From NCBI RefSeq assembly GCF_029623755.1, contig NZ_CP121106.1, positions 434,001 through 498,000 on the forward strand: a stretch of 64,000 nucleotides of DNA, in the 5' to 3' direction. Within the stretch, counting starts at the first letter, position 1. Each line of letters opens with the position of its first letter. The notes under the pieces are model-generated. The model was not told where the DNA came from and did no database searches. It was given only the letters and a program-made list of their open reading frames with translations. Of the stretch, positions 52,589-62,328 are shown one piece after another. The translations under genes were made by a program, and so were the position numbers. This DNA is from Altererythrobacter sp. CAU 1644 (lineage in GTDB: Bacteria > Pseudomonadota > Alphaproteobacteria > Sphingomonadales > Sphingomonadaceae).

Positions 52589-54084
52589 CTTGTGCCCTCG
52601 GCCTGATCGGGCTGCACGCCCGCCGCAGCCTGCGTCGCTCGACTGACGAGAACGATCGCCAGCCATGCCGCGACGAAGCCCGGAATGATCTCGTAAATCC
52701 GGGGATCGCCCAGAGGCTTGCCGTCAGGGCCGGGCGATATCCAGAGAATCACCACCGCCGCGCCGGTCACCAGCCCTGCAACCGCCCCCGCTCCTGTCAT
52801 TCGCTTCCAGGTGAGCGAGAGAATGATCAGGGGACCGAAAGCCGCGCCAAACCCGGCCCAGGCATTGGATACCAAGCCCAGCACCTCGCTGTCAGGATCG
52901 GCAGCGATGGCAATCGCGCCCAGCGCCACCAGCAGCACGCACAGCCGCCCGACATTGACCATCTCGCGCTCGCTCGCCTGCTTGCGGAAGAACAGGCGAT
53001 AGAAGTCCTCGGTCAGCGAACTGGAAGCAACCAGCAGTTGCGATGAAATCGTGCTCATGATCGCGGCTAGCAGCGCCGCCAGCAGGAAGCCGGTCACCAG
53101 CGGGTGGAACAGCAGGCCGGCCAGCACGATGAAAATCGTTTCCGGATCTTCGACCACCAGCCCATTGCGCTCGACATAGGCGCGGCCCGCAATCCCCACC
53201 CCGATCGCGCCGAGCAGGGCGACGCCCATCCAGGTCATGCCGATGTTGCGCGCGGTCGGCACGTCAGCGACGCTGCGGATCGCCATGAAGCGCACGATGA
53301 TGTGCGGCTGCCCGAAATAGCCAAGCCCCCAGGTCACCGCGGAAAGAAACCCGATGAAGGTCAGTCCTTCGGTCAGGCTGAGGAAACCCGCCTGCGGCAC
53401 CGCCGCTATCGATGCACCCGAGGCCCCGCCCGGACCGAACATCACCACCAGCGGCATCAGTACCAGCGCCACGACCATGATGCAGCCCTGGACAAAGTCG
53501 GTCAGACTCACTGCCAGGAACCCACCCACCATCGTATAGGCCAGGACCACGCCTGCTGTGATCCATACGCCGAGCATGTAGTCGCTCATCCCGACGCCGA
53601 GATTGTCGAGTAGCGCGGGGAACGCGGTTTCGAACAACTTGCCGCCGCCGACCAGGCCGGCAGCCGTATATACCGCGAAGAAGGTGACGATGATCACCGC
53701 GCTTGCGAGGCGCAGCGTGACCGCCTTGTCAGGGAAGCGGTTGGCAAGGAATTCGGGGATGGTCAGCGCATTGCCATAGCTGACGGTTTGTTCGCGCAGG
53801 CGCGGCGCGACAACGATCCAGTTGACCAGAGCGCCGACGAACAGGCCGATACCGATCCACGCTTCGACCAGCCCCGCTGCATAGAGCGCTCCGGGCAAGC
53901 CGAGCAGCAGCCAGCCCGACATGTCCGATGCGCCCGCCGACAGCGCCGCTACAGCAGGAGAAAGTTGCCTGCCGCCGAGCAAGTATCCCTCGCTATCGGC
54001 CGTCGACTTTCGCCAGGCGTAGAGCCCGATGGCGAGCATCAGGATAAAATAGAGCGTGAGCGAAATCAGCGTGCCGGTTGCCAT
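52585..54084 (-). CDS. putP: sodium/proline symporter
   Basis: 499 residues, twelve to thirteen helices of the SSS family: GGRQLSPAVAALSAGASDMSGWLLLGLPGALY near 38-68 and AIMSTISSQLLVASSSLTEDFY at about 340, both PutP signatures, with the SSLTED segment. Imports proline with Na+ for PutA. Stop overlaps that of putR. Confidence 0.96.
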   Translation of the reverse strand: MATGTLISLTLYFILMLAIGLYAWRKSTADSEGYLLGGRQLSPAVAALSAGASDMSGWLLLGLPGALYAAGLVEAWIGIGLFVGALVNWIVVAPRLREQTVSYGNALTIPEFLANRFPDKAVTLRLASAVIIVTFFAVYTAAGLVGGGKLFETAFPALLDNLGVGMSDYMLGVWITAGVVLAYTMVGGFLAVSLTDFVQGCIMVVALVLMPLVVMFGPGGASGASIAAVPQAGFLSLTEGLTFIGFLSAVTWGLGYFGQPHIIVRFMAIRSVADVPTARNIGMTWMGVALLGAIGVGIAGRAYVERNGLVVEDPETIFIVLAGLLFHPLVTGFLLAALLAAIMSTISSQLLVASSSLTEDFYRLFFRKQASEREMVNVGRLCVLLVALGAIAIAADPDSEVLGLVSNAWAGFGAAFGPLIILSLTWKRMTGAGAVAGLVTGAAVVILWISPGPDGKPLGDPRIYEIIPGFVAAWLAIVLVSRATQAAAGVQPDQAEGTS

Positions 54085-54156
54085 CCAGCATGCATAATCG
54101 GTTGCGACTGCTTGTCACAGGTATCCCAGGGTCTGAATCCCCCGGTGTGACTGTGC

Positions 54157-54615
54157 CTAACCGCGCCCGCGATAGGGTGCGACACCCTGATCGGGTACCC
54201 ATAGTCCTTCGGGGGCAGCACCGGTCTGCCAGAAGACGTCGATCGGAATCCCCCCTCGGGGGTACCAGTAACCGCCGATACGCAGCCATCTGGGCTTCAT
54301 CTCGTCGGCCAACCGTTGGCCGATCCCGACGGTCACATCCTCATGAAAACCGCTGTGATTGCGAAACGCGCCGAGGAACAGCTTGAGGCTCTTCGACTCG
54401 ACGATCGTCTCACCCGGCGCATAGTCGATCACCAAATGCGCGAAATCGGGCTGTCCTGTCACCGGGCAAAGAGACGTGAACTCGGGCGCGGCAAAGCGCA
54501 CGAGATACAGCGTACCCGTGCGCGGATTGGGCACGTAATCCAGCTTCGCCTCCTCGGGAGACGCGGGAGGCGCGCTGGTCTGGCCCAGGTGCAGGGTTTG
54601 GGGTGTGTCACTCAT
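54157..54615 (-). CDS. queF: NADPH-dependent 7-cyano-7-deazaguanine reductase
   Basis: 152 residues, short (YkvM) form. Catalytic Cys50 in [10 protein letters not shown] with Asp57, and the NADPH-binding ESKSLK at 73-78. Reduces preQ0 to preQ1 in queuosine synthesis. No preQ1 riboswitch is evident upstream. Confidence 0.96.
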   Translation of the reverse strand: MSDTPQTLHLGQTSAPPASPEEAKLDYVPNPRTGTLYLVRFAAPEFTSLCPVTGQPDFAHLVIDYAPGETIVESKSLKLFLGAFRNHSGFHEDVTVGIGQRLADEMKPRWLRIGGYWYPRGGIPIDVFWQTGAAPEGLWVPDQGVAPYRGRG

Positions 54616-54724
54616 GCCGCGCTGTTGCCTCGATCCGTCGCGTAGCGCAAGAGAGCGGCTGGACGCGCCGAATTCAGAGCCTATTCAGCGCCGACATCGT
54701 TTTAGACCCGTTTCAGCCTGTTTC

Positions 54725-55819
54725 ATGCGTACCCACTTCGCCTTTTTCCTCGCTGCGATTTCGCTCGCCGCCACGCCGCTCTCCGCGCAAAGTTTCGATT
54801 TGCCGCCGGGATCGACACCGACGCCCGACGTAGAGGGGCCGGTCGACGATAGCGGCGTCGTGCCCGTGCGTCCCCGCGCAATACCGACCGACCGACCGAC
54901 TCCGGCACCTCGAGCCACGAGCTCAGCGCCGACACCGGCACCAACGACCACCCCGACGCCGCGACCGGCGGCTGCCGCTCAGCCCCGCGTTCAACCGATC
55001 GCGACTCCCACCCCGCGCGCCACACAGCCGGCGCAAGGCGAGGTCCTGCGCGAGATTCCCCCACCGGTCGAGCCTCCTGCGCCGCAGCCGTTGCCGCCGA
55101 CGGGTGAGAACCCCGCCGCAATTCCGACGACCGCTGCGGAGCCTGCAGCGCCGCTCACCGAAGTCGCCGACCAGGCCGACGGCGGCCCGATCTGGCCCTG
55201 GCTGCTGGGGGCGCTGGTTCTGTTGGTCGCCGTAGGCAGCGGCATTTTCCTGCTGCGGCGCCGTGCGGATGCACCGCCACCGCAGATCGAACGGCCGATC
55301 GTGGGCGAACCTGTCGCCGGTTCGCTCCAAGCATCTACGGAAAAGCCTCGTTTCGAACTGATCTTCGAGGTCGAACGGGTGAGCCGCAGCATGATGATGC
55401 TGTCGGTGAAATATCACCTCAATATCGCCAATCGCGGCGACCGCGCGTTGCGCGACCTCGCCGTGCATGCCGACATCACCAGCGCCAATCGCGAGGCGTC
55501 GGAGACCGCTCAGTTGGCAGGGCCCGACAGCCAGATCGAATTGCTTGAGACGATCGAGCGCATCGGCCCGCACCAGAGCCGCACGATAACCGGCACGCTG
55601 CAGGTTCCGCTGCGCGAATTGTCGATCTTCGCGCATGGCAAGCTGCCGGCGGTGGTTCCGCTCGTGCGCGTCCGGGTCGGAAGCGATGCGATCGAACCGG
55701 TCGCCCGCACCTTCGTCGTCGGAGTGCCAAGCGATCCCATGGGCAGCCGCTTCCAGCCGCTTTCGCTCGATGGTCCGCCCGGGAGCTATGACGGGGTCCG
55801 TGCCAAGGCGCTCGCCTGA
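54725..55819 (+). CDS. Pro/Thr-rich single-pass membrane protein
   Basis: 364 residues from ATG 54725. Signal peptide FAFFLAAISLAATPLSAQ, then a long Pro/Thr/Ala linker (about 30-140), one membrane helix at about 155-172 (WLLGALVLLVAVGSGIFLL), and a C-terminal domain (about 200-364) with FELIFEVERVSRSMMMLSVKYHLNI and GTLQVPLRELS, probably beta-sandwich in the cytoplasm. No named domain. An upstream ATG at 54605 would prepend forty residues without a signal and is rejected. Confidence 0.8.
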   Translation: MRTHFAFFLAAISLAATPLSAQSFDLPPGSTPTPDVEGPVDDSGVVPVRPRAIPTDRPTPAPRATSSAPTPAPTTTPTPRPAAAAQPRVQPIATPTPRATQPAQGEVLREIPPPVEPPAPQPLPPTGENPAAIPTTAAEPAAPLTEVADQADGGPIWPWLLGALVLLVAVGSGIFLLRRRADAPPPQIERPIVGEPVAGSLQASTEKPRFELIFEVERVSRSMMMLSVKYHLNIANRGDRALRDLAVHADITSANREASETAQLAGPDSQIELLETIERIGPHQSRTITGTLQVPLRELSIFAHGKLPAVVPLVRVRVGSDAIEPVARTFVVGVPSDPMGSRFQPLSLDGPPGSYDGVRAKALA

Positions 55820-55885
55820 CCGGATTTTCCCCGGAGTTTCCGTTGCCTCTCGACGCGCAGGCGAGGTCAGTCTACGCCGCAGCAG

Positions 55886-56731
55886 ATGGACACTTTGGTC
55901 AGTACGCAGTGGCTTGCCGAGGCGCTGGGCGCGCCCGATCTGGTCGTCGTGGATGCAACCAAGCATCTGCCCGGTGCGGGTCGCGATGAACGGGCCGAAT
56001 ATCTTGCCGGCCATATCCCCGGCGCACGCTTCCTCGATATCGGCAGCCTGGTCGATGCGACTTCACCGGTTCCGTCCGCCCTGCCGCGGCCCGACCAATT
56101 GGCCGAGCGGCTCGCCTCTCTTGGCGTTTCGCCCTCGACCCGCGTGGTGTTCTACGATGACAGCGCGGTAAAAACCGCGGCGCGCGCGTGGTATCTCGCG
56201 CACGTTCACGGAATGCAGCAGGTCGCAGTGCTCGATGGCGGGCTGGCCAAATGGAAGGCGGAGGAGCGGGCACTGGAGAGCGGCGAGCCGGCGATTGCGC
56301 CTGCCCCGCCCTTCGAGCTCCAGCCGCCCGCGTGCATACGCTTCAAATCCGATATGCTCGGCAATGTCGAGAGCGGCGCCGAACAGGTGGTCGATGCGCG
56401 TGATGGCGGTCGCTTCAGCGGCGAGACCGTGGACACGATCCACAATCTCCCCACCGGGCACATCCCGGGGTCGCGCAACCTCCCGTTCACCCAGCTCTAC
56501 AACGCGGACGGCACCTTCCGATCGCGCGACCAATTGCGCGAGCTGTTCGACGCCGCCGGTATCGATCCCGCGCGGCCGGTCACGGCCACTTGCGGCAGCG
56601 GCGTGACTGCCTGTGTGTTGCTGCTTGCGATCCACCTGCTTGGTCATAGCGAAACCGCGCTCTATGACGGCAGCTGGAGCGACTGGGGCAGCGATCCTGC
56701 GACGCCCAAGGCGACGGGAGCAGCGCAGTGA
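55886..56731 (+). CDS. sseA: 3-mercaptopyruvate sulfurtransferase
   Basis: 281 residues, two rhodanese domains. The first has no catalytic Cys (FYDDSAVK); the second has the CGSGVTAC loop (Cys236), the mercaptopyruvate type. Transfers sulfur from 3-mercaptopyruvate. Stop overlaps metC start (GTGA). Confidence 0.92.
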   Translation: MDTLVSTQWLAEALGAPDLVVVDATKHLPGAGRDERAEYLAGHIPGARFLDIGSLVDATSPVPSALPRPDQLAERLASLGVSPSTRVVFYDDSAVKTAARAWYLAHVHGMQQVAVLDGGLAKWKAEERALESGEPAIAPAPPFELQPPACIRFKSDMLGNVESGAEQVVDARDGGRFSGETVDTIHNLPTGHIPGSRNLPFTQLYNADGTFRSRDQLRELFDAAGIDPARPVTATCGSGVTACVLLLAIHLLGHSETALYDGSWSDWGSDPATPKATGAAQ

Positions 56732-57945
56732 GCGGCGGAGATGGGGACAAGCAGCACAGGCCAGCGACCCGGCTGGTCGAAGTGGGCCGCAAGCCGGAAT
56801 GGACCGGCGGACGCGTAGTCAACCCGCCCGTCTATCGCGCCAGCACCCATCTCTATCCCGACGAGGCATCGCGCAAGGCGGAAGGGCCGCGGAACGAGGA
56901 CGGCCGCTTCTACTACGGCCGCCGCGGCGCCCCGACGCAATGGGCGCTCGCCGAGGCCATCACCGAGCTTGAACCCGGCGCATTCGGCACCACGCTATAT
57001 CCCAGCGGGGTCGCTGCGATCGCAGGCGCGCTGATGGCTGTACTGCGCCCGGGCGACGTGCTGCTCATTAGCGACAATTCCTACGAGCCGTCGCGGATGA
57101 TGGCGCAGGGCCTGCTCAAGCGCTGGGAGGTCGAGCACCGTTTCTTCGACCCGCTCGATCTCGACGCCTACGAAGCCGCGTTCTGCGAACGCACCAAGGC
57201 GGTATGGCTCGAAAGCCCGGGCAGCCTGACGATGGAAGTGTGCGACATTCCGGCGCTCGCCCGGATCGCGCGCGACAAGGGCGCGGTCAGCCTGCTCGAC
57301 AACACCTGGGCATCCTCGCTCGGTTTTGCAGGACTTGAAAAAGGCTGCGACATCAGCGTGATGAGCCTGACCAAGCATGTCGGCGGGCATTCCGACCTGA
57401 TGATGGGTTCGGCCAGTGCAGGCGATAAATTCTATCGCCGGCTGCGGCAGACCAGCCAGCAACTTGGGCAGGTGGTTTCGCCCGACGATGCCTCCCTCGC
57501 CTTGCGCGGCCTCAGGACCATGGGCGTTCGCCTTGAGCAATCCACTCGGAGCGCGCTGGCAATTGCCGAATGGCTCGCGGCCCGGCCGGAGGTCGCGCAG
57601 GTCCTCTGCCCGCTCCTCCCCGGCGCACCGGGTCACGACCTGTGGCAACGCGATTTCACCGGGGGCTGCGGCCTCTTCAGTTTCATTCTCAAGGGTGCCG
57701 ACAATGCCGCGCGCGCGCGCTTCGTCGACAAGCTGGAGCTGTTCGGGATTGGCTATAGCTGGGGCGGTTTCGAAAGCCTCGCCATACCCTTCGATCCGGC
57801 ACACATCCGCGACGCCATGCGATGGCCGCCGGATGGCTGCGATCCCGAAGACGCCCTAGGCATCCGGCTTTCGATCGGGCTAGAAGATCCAGCAGACCTG
57901 ATCGAAGACCTTGCCCGCGGATTTGCCGCGATGGGAGAAGCATGA
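56728..57945 (+). CDS. metC: cystathionine beta-lyase
   Basis: 405 residues. PLP Lys216 in MSLTKHVGGHSD; YGRRGAPTQWALAEAITELE and YPSGVAAIAGALMA are the gamma-family PLP signatures. Converts cystathionine to homocysteine. GTG start coupled to sseA; stop overlaps the mscS-type start (ATGA). Confidence 0.93.
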   Translation: MSGGDGDKQHRPATRLVEVGRKPEWTGGRVVNPPVYRASTHLYPDEASRKAEGPRNEDGRFYYGRRGAPTQWALAEAITELEPGAFGTTLYPSGVAAIAGALMAVLRPGDVLLISDNSYEPSRMMAQGLLKRWEVEHRFFDPLDLDAYEAAFCERTKAVWLESPGSLTMEVCDIPALARIARDKGAVSLLDNTWASSLGFAGLEKGCDISVMSLTKHVGGHSDLMMGSASAGDKFYRRLRQTSQQLGQVVSPDDASLALRGLRTMGVRLEQSTRSALAIAEWLAARPEVAQVLCPLLPGAPGHDLWQRDFTGGCGLFSFILKGADNAARARFVDKLELFGIGYSWGGFESLAIPFDPAHIRDAMRWPPDGCDPEDALGIRLSIGLEDPADLIEDLARGFAAMGEA

Positions 57946-59009
57946 CCGTCCCGACCACCCCAGAAGGCGCAGCAACACCGACTGCGGAGCCGCCGCAGCC
58001 CGGCCAGGCCTGGAGTCTTGGAGCCGAGGCGCCGCAGAAAGAGGAAATCGCGGCGTCCGAGGGGATCAAGGAAGCGGTCGCGTCGAAAAGCGAAACTGCC
58101 GCAGGCGTCGTCGACACGCTCGATGCGATGGCGCTGAGCGTGGGGGACATGCGCGTCTCCTTGTGGGATGCGCTTATCGTCTTCGCCATCTTCCTGCTCG
58201 TCATCGGCTTTGCCTGGCTGGTAACGCGGGCAAGCCGGTCGGCGCTGCGGCGCATGACCAAGCTCGACAGCACGCAGCAGCTGCTCGCGGAAAAGCTGCT
58301 GACGATCGCGATCTGGGGCGCGGCCTTCTTCGTCGGCATCGACTTGCTGGGAATCGACCTTACCGCGCTGGCCGTCTTCTCCGGGGCCTTCGGTCTTGCC
58401 ATCGGTTTCGGCCTGCAGAAGACCTTCGGCAACCTGATCGCCGGGATAATCCTGCTGATGGACAAGTCGATCAAGCCGGGCGACGTCATCGCGGTGACCG
58501 ACATGTCGGGGAACGAGACCTTCGGCCAGATCCGCAAGATCGGCATCCGGGCGGTTTCGGTGACCACGCGCGACCAGCGCGAGTATCTGATTCCGAACGA
58601 AAACCTGATGGTCAACCAGGTCGAGAACTGGTCCTATTCGTCCAAGAACGTGCGGATGCAGATTCCGGTCGGCGTCAGCTATTCCTGCGATATCGAAGTC
58701 GCTGAGGACCTGATGCTGGAGGCAGCTAAGATGAGCAATCGGGTGCTCAAGTCGCCGCCGCCCACTGCCTGGCTCCATGAATATGGCGACAGCTCGGTCA
58801 ACTTCATCCTGCAGGTCTGGATCAATGATCCCGAAGAAGGCGTCGGCAATATTCGCTCGGCAGTCCTGAAGAACCTGTGGCGGCTATTCGCCGAGAATGA
58901 TATCGAGATCCCCTTCCCTCAGCGCGATATCAATCTGCGCAACAACAAGCAGTTCGAACGGCTGATCGAAGCGCTCGCTGCGAGGGAAGAAGCACGCTCT
59001 AAAAAATAG
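57942..59009 (+). CDS. MscS family mechanosensitive channel
   Basis: 355 residues. Soluble Ala/Glu-rich N-terminus of about 60 residues, three helices (about 72-95, 110-135, 140-165) with the pore-lining Gly/Ala helix SGAFGLAIGFGLQKTFGNLIAGIILL, then the beta domain (GDVIAVTDMSGNETFGQIRKIGIRAVSV...NENLMVNQVENW) and a C-terminal alpha/beta part. Releases solutes on hypo-osmotic shock. ATG overlaps the metC stop. Confidence 0.94.
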   Translation: MTVPTTPEGAATPTAEPPQPGQAWSLGAEAPQKEEIAASEGIKEAVASKSETAAGVVDTLDAMALSVGDMRVSLWDALIVFAIFLLVIGFAWLVTRASRSALRRMTKLDSTQQLLAEKLLTIAIWGAAFFVGIDLLGIDLTALAVFSGAFGLAIGFGLQKTFGNLIAGIILLMDKSIKPGDVIAVTDMSGNETFGQIRKIGIRAVSVTTRDQREYLIPNENLMVNQVENWSYSSKNVRMQIPVGVSYSCDIEVAEDLMLEAAKMSNRVLKSPPPTAWLHEYGDSSVNFILQVWINDPEEGVGNIRSAVLKNLWRLFAENDIEIPFPQRDINLRNNKQFERLIEALAAREEARSKK

Positions 59010-59010
59010 C

Positions 59011-59024
59011 TTCTAGGTCTAGAA
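59011..59024. promoter_or_regulatory. palindrome upstream of sulfur operon
   Basis: TTCTAG-GT-CTAGAA, 6-bp arms, 82 bp before cobA. Could be an operator for the sulfate-assimilation operon, or chance. Confidence 0.35.
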
Positions 59025-59106
59025 CGCGCTCTTTCAAAAGCATCACTACCCGATCTGCAATCCATTCTCGCTGGAGGGTTGAAGGGCGGCAGCCGATATT
59101 CGCCGC

Positions 59107-59886
59107 ATGGCAAATGTCGGAACCATCTACCTCGTCGGCGCGGGCCCGGGCGACCCGGACCTGCTGACATTGAAAGCGGCCCGCCTGATCGAACGGGCCC
59201 AGATCATCGTGCACGACGGCTTGGTCGATCCAGCGATCCTTGCGCTCGCCCGAACCGATGCCGAGCTGATCTCGGTCGCCAAGCGCCGCTCCAAACACAC
59301 GCTGCCGCAGCAGGACATCAACGCATTGCTCGTGCGCGAGGCCAAGGCCGGGCGCGACGTCGTGCGATTGAAGGGCGGCGACCCGCTGATCTTCGGACGC
59401 GGAGGCGAGGAAGCGGAAGCTGCCATCGCCGCCGGTGTGCCGGTCGAGATCGTCCCCGGCATTTCCGCCGCCAACGGCGCTGCTGCCGCCGCGCAGATCG
59501 CGCTCACCCACCGCGAGGCCTCCAGCATCGTCAGCTTCGTCGCCGGCCAGTGCAAGGGCCTGTCCGAACAGGACTGGACCGGCCTCGCCGGCAAGGGCCG
59601 CACGCTCGTGATCTACATGGGCGTGAAGACCGCCCCGCAAATAGCCGAGAAGCTGATGGAAGACGGGCTGGCCCCCGACATGCCCGTCGCCGTGATCGAA
59701 AATGCCGCCCGCCCCGAGATGCGCGTGTTGCGCGCACCGCTGGCGGGCCTCCCCGACTTGGTATCACGTGAACGGGTGACCAGTCCCGCCCTGATCATGA
59801 TCGGCGAGGTCGCTGCGCGATCCCATGACCCCCTGAGTGGCGGCGACCTCGCCCTTGCCGGTCTGGCGCTGGAGGCGGACCTGTGA
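59107..59886 (+). CDS. cobA: uroporphyrinogen-III C-methyltransferase
   Basis: 259 residues. SAM loop VGAGPGDPDLLTLKA, LKGGDPLIFGRGGEE, VPGISAANGAAAAAQIALTHR and the C-terminal SPALIMIGEV match SUMT. Makes precorrin-2 for siroheme. First gene of cobA-DUF2849-cysI-DUF934-cysH, all tightly overlapping. Confidence 0.96.
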   Translation: MANVGTIYLVGAGPGDPDLLTLKAARLIERAQIIVHDGLVDPAILALARTDAELISVAKRRSKHTLPQQDINALLVREAKAGRDVVRLKGGDPLIFGRGGEEAEAAIAAGVPVEIVPGISAANGAAAAAQIALTHREASSIVSFVAGQCKGLSEQDWTGLAGKGRTLVIYMGVKTAPQIAEKLMEDGLAPDMPVAVIENAARPEMRVLRAPLAGLPDLVSRERVTSPALIMIGEVAARSHDPLSGGDLALAGLALEADL

Positions 59887-60179
59887 GGATCCTGACAGGC
59901 AACGACCTCAAGACCGGCGCTGTCGTCTGGTGGGATGGCGCAGGCTGGTCGCTCCACGTCGACAACGCCGTCGATGTCGGCGACCGCGCCGAGGAAATCG
60001 CCCAGCGCGAGGAGGCGTCGCGCCGCGTCAACGTCCCCTATGCGATCGACGCCACCCGCGACGACAACGGCGTTCGCCCCGCGCATATCAAGGACCGCGT
60101 GCGCGCGCTCGGTCCAACCGTCCGCCCTGACCTTACCCTCAAGCCTGCCGATCCGACCATCGGCGACTGGGTGATCTGA
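59883..60179 (+). CDS. DUF2849 domain protein
   Basis: 98 residues from GTG 59883 (overlapping the cobA stop). ILTGNDLKTGAVVWWDGAGW and a charged middle match DUF2849, which is nearly always encoded between cobA and cysI. Likely an accessory to sulfite reductase; role unproven. Stop and the next start share one base. Confidence 0.9.
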   Translation: MRILTGNDLKTGAVVWWDGAGWSLHVDNAVDVGDRAEEIAQREEASRRVNVPYAIDATRDDNGVRPAHIKDRVRALGPTVRPDLTLKPADPTIGDWVI

Positions 60180-61810
60180 TGTACCTTTACGACCAATACG
60201 ACCAGGAAATGGTCGATGCGCGCGTCGCCGAGTTTCGCGACCAGGCACGCCGCCGCCTCGAAGGCAAGCTGTCGGAAGACCAGTTCAAGCCGCTGAGGCT
60301 GATGAACGGCCTCTACCTCCAGCTGCACGCTTACATGCTGCGCGTCGCGATCCCCTATGGCACGCTCAATTCGCGCCAGATGCATATGCTGGCCGACATC
60401 GCCGACAAGTACGATCGCGGTTACGGCCATTTCACCACGCGCCAGAATATCCAGTACAACTGGATCAAGCTGGAGGACGCTGGCGATATCCTGGCCGATC
60501 TCGCCTCGGTCGAGATGCACGCGATCCAGACCAGCGGCAATTGCATCCGCAACATCAGTTCGGACCATTTCGCAGGTGCGACCGCGGACGAGCTGCTCGA
60601 TCCGCGGCCCTATGCAGAACTGTTGCGCCAATGGTCGAGTTTCCACCCGGAATTCATGTACTTGCCGCGCAAGTTCAAGATCGCGGTGATCGCCTCGGAT
60701 ACCGATCGCGCGGCCATGAAACTGCACGATATCGGCGTCCAGATCGTCAAGAATGATGCGGGCGAACTGGGCGCGGCCTTCTATGTCGGTGGCGGCATGG
60801 GCCGCACCCCGATGATTGCGCCCTGCATTCGCGAGTTCGTGCCGCTCGACCAGCTGATCACCTACGCCGAGGCGTGCCTGCGCGTCTACAACCGCTATGG
60901 TCGGCGCGACAACAAGTACAAGGCGCGGATCAAGATCCTCGTCCACGAACTGGGCGCGGAGGAATACACTCGTCAGGTCGAGAAGGAATTCGCGCACCTG
61001 CTGGACCAGGGCATCGAACCGCCGCTGGCCGAGCTCGAACGGATCAAGACCTTCTTCACCGATCCTGCGTTCGAGGATGGCCCCAAGACCGTCGACCGTT
61101 CGGACCCCGACTTCGCGCTGTGGGTCGATCGCAACACCGTCTGCCACAAGCATGACGCCTATGTCAGCGCGGTGATCAGCCTCAAGCCGGTTGGCGGCAT
61201 TCCAGGCGATGCCAGCGCCGAACAGATGCACCTGATGGCGGAACTCGCCCGGGAATACAGCTTCGACGAATTGCGCGTCATGCACACGCAGAATGTCGTC
61301 CTGCCGCATCTGAGGATCGCCGATCTGCAGGCGCTGTGGAGCCGCCTCGACGCGGCCGGCCTGGGTGCGCCCAATCTCGACACGATCGAGGATATCATCG
61401 CCTGCCCGGGGCTCGACTATTGCAGCCTCGCCAATGCGCGTTCGATCCCGGTTGCGCAAAAAATCGCGGAGCGGTTCGCTGCGAAGGGCCGGACCGAGGA
61501 GCTGGGCGAACTCAAGCTCAAGATCTCGGGCTGCATCAATGCCTGCGGGCATCACCACGCGGGCCACATCGGCATCCTCGGCGTCGATAAGAAGGGCGTC
61601 GAGAACTACCAGCTGCTGCTTGGTGGCAGCGAGGCGCAGGACACTTCGCTCGCCAAGATCACCGGCCCCGGCTTCGACGAGGACGGCATCGTCGATGCGG
61701 TCGAAAAAGTGACCGAGGTCTATCTGGCGCAGCGCGAGGACGGCGAACGCTTCCTCGATACCTATCGCCGGGTCGGCATGGATAGCTTCAAGGAGGCGCT
61801 TTATGGGTGA
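60179..61810 (+). CDS. cysI: nitrite/sulfite reductase hemoprotein
   Basis: 543 residues. TRQNIQYNW of the siroheme pocket and the four Cys of the 4Fe-4S/siroheme site in ACPGLDYC and SGCINACGHHHAGHIG. Reduces sulfite to sulfide with six electrons. Given cobA, DUF934 and cysH, sulfite is the likely substrate. Confidence 0.94.
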   Translation: MYLYDQYDQEMVDARVAEFRDQARRRLEGKLSEDQFKPLRLMNGLYLQLHAYMLRVAIPYGTLNSRQMHMLADIADKYDRGYGHFTTRQNIQYNWIKLEDAGDILADLASVEMHAIQTSGNCIRNISSDHFAGATADELLDPRPYAELLRQWSSFHPEFMYLPRKFKIAVIASDTDRAAMKLHDIGVQIVKNDAGELGAAFYVGGGMGRTPMIAPCIREFVPLDQLITYAEACLRVYNRYGRRDNKYKARIKILVHELGAEEYTRQVEKEFAHLLDQGIEPPLAELERIKTFFTDPAFEDGPKTVDRSDPDFALWVDRNTVCHKHDAYVSAVISLKPVGGIPGDASAEQMHLMAELAREYSFDELRVMHTQNVVLPHLRIADLQALWSRLDAAGLGAPNLDTIEDIIACPGLDYCSLANARSIPVAQKIAERFAAKGRTEELGELKLKISGCINACGHHHAGHIGILGVDKKGVENYQLLLGGSEAQDTSLAKITGPGFDEDGIVDAVEKVTEVYLAQREDGERFLDTYRRVGMDSFKEALYG

Positions 61811-61848
61811 CGATTGGGCCAAGCCACCGGTCGCCAGGGGAGGCGCGC

Positions 61849-62328
61849 ATGGCTGACGATCTCGGCCGCAGCCCCGACGAGGTGCAGTTCCGCTTTCGTG
61901 ACGACGAGCCGGCCGACCACGGCACGGTGACGGTCGACTCCTTTCTCGACCAGTCGAACGCCAATGCCGTTCGCATCGAACCGGGTGACGATGCCCGCGA
62001 CCTCTTGCCGCATCTTGACCGGCTGGCGCTGGTCGAGGTGAATTTCCCCAATTTCGGCGACGGACGCGGCTATTCGGCCGCCCGTATTTTGCGCGAAGCG
62101 GGCTACGCTGGCGAATTGCGCGCGGTGGGCGATGTGCTGGTCGATCAGCTCAACAATCTGCGTCGCTGCGGGTTCGATGCCTTCGCGCCCGACAAGCCGC
62201 TCAACGAGGCCGATGCCAGGGCCGCATTCGACACCTGGCCGCATGTCTACCAGGCAACCACCGACGCGGGCACGCCGATCTGGGCGCTGCGCCACCAAGG
62301 AGGAGGCCATGAACAAGCTCGTGACTGA
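61849..62328 (+). CDS. DUF934 domain protein
   Basis: 159 residues from ATG 61849, with GGGGAGG five bases upstream; an in-frame GTG at 61807 adds an unconvincing N-terminus. VEVNFPNFGDGRGYSAARILREAGYAGELRAVGDVLVDQLNNLRRCGFDAF is the DUF934 signature. Conserved partner of cysI and cysH; activity unknown. The last 20 bases overlap cysH. Confidence 0.92.
   Translation: MADDLGRSPDEVQFRFRDDEPADHGTVTVDSFLDQSNANAVRIEPGDDARDLLPHLDRLALVEVNFPNFGDGRGYSAARILREAGYAGELRAVGDVLVDQLNNLRRCGFDAFAPDKPLNEADARAAFDTWPHVYQATTDAGTPIWALRHQGGGHEQARD

Noticed and set aside
54616..54724. PreQ1 riboswitch ahead of queF
   Set aside because: No C-rich pseudoknot pattern or A-rich tail near the ribosome site could be found by eye.
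60038..61822. A 594-codon minus-strand open frame opposite cysI
   Set aside because: Shadow of the sulfite reductase gene; composition typical of GC-rich antisense frames.
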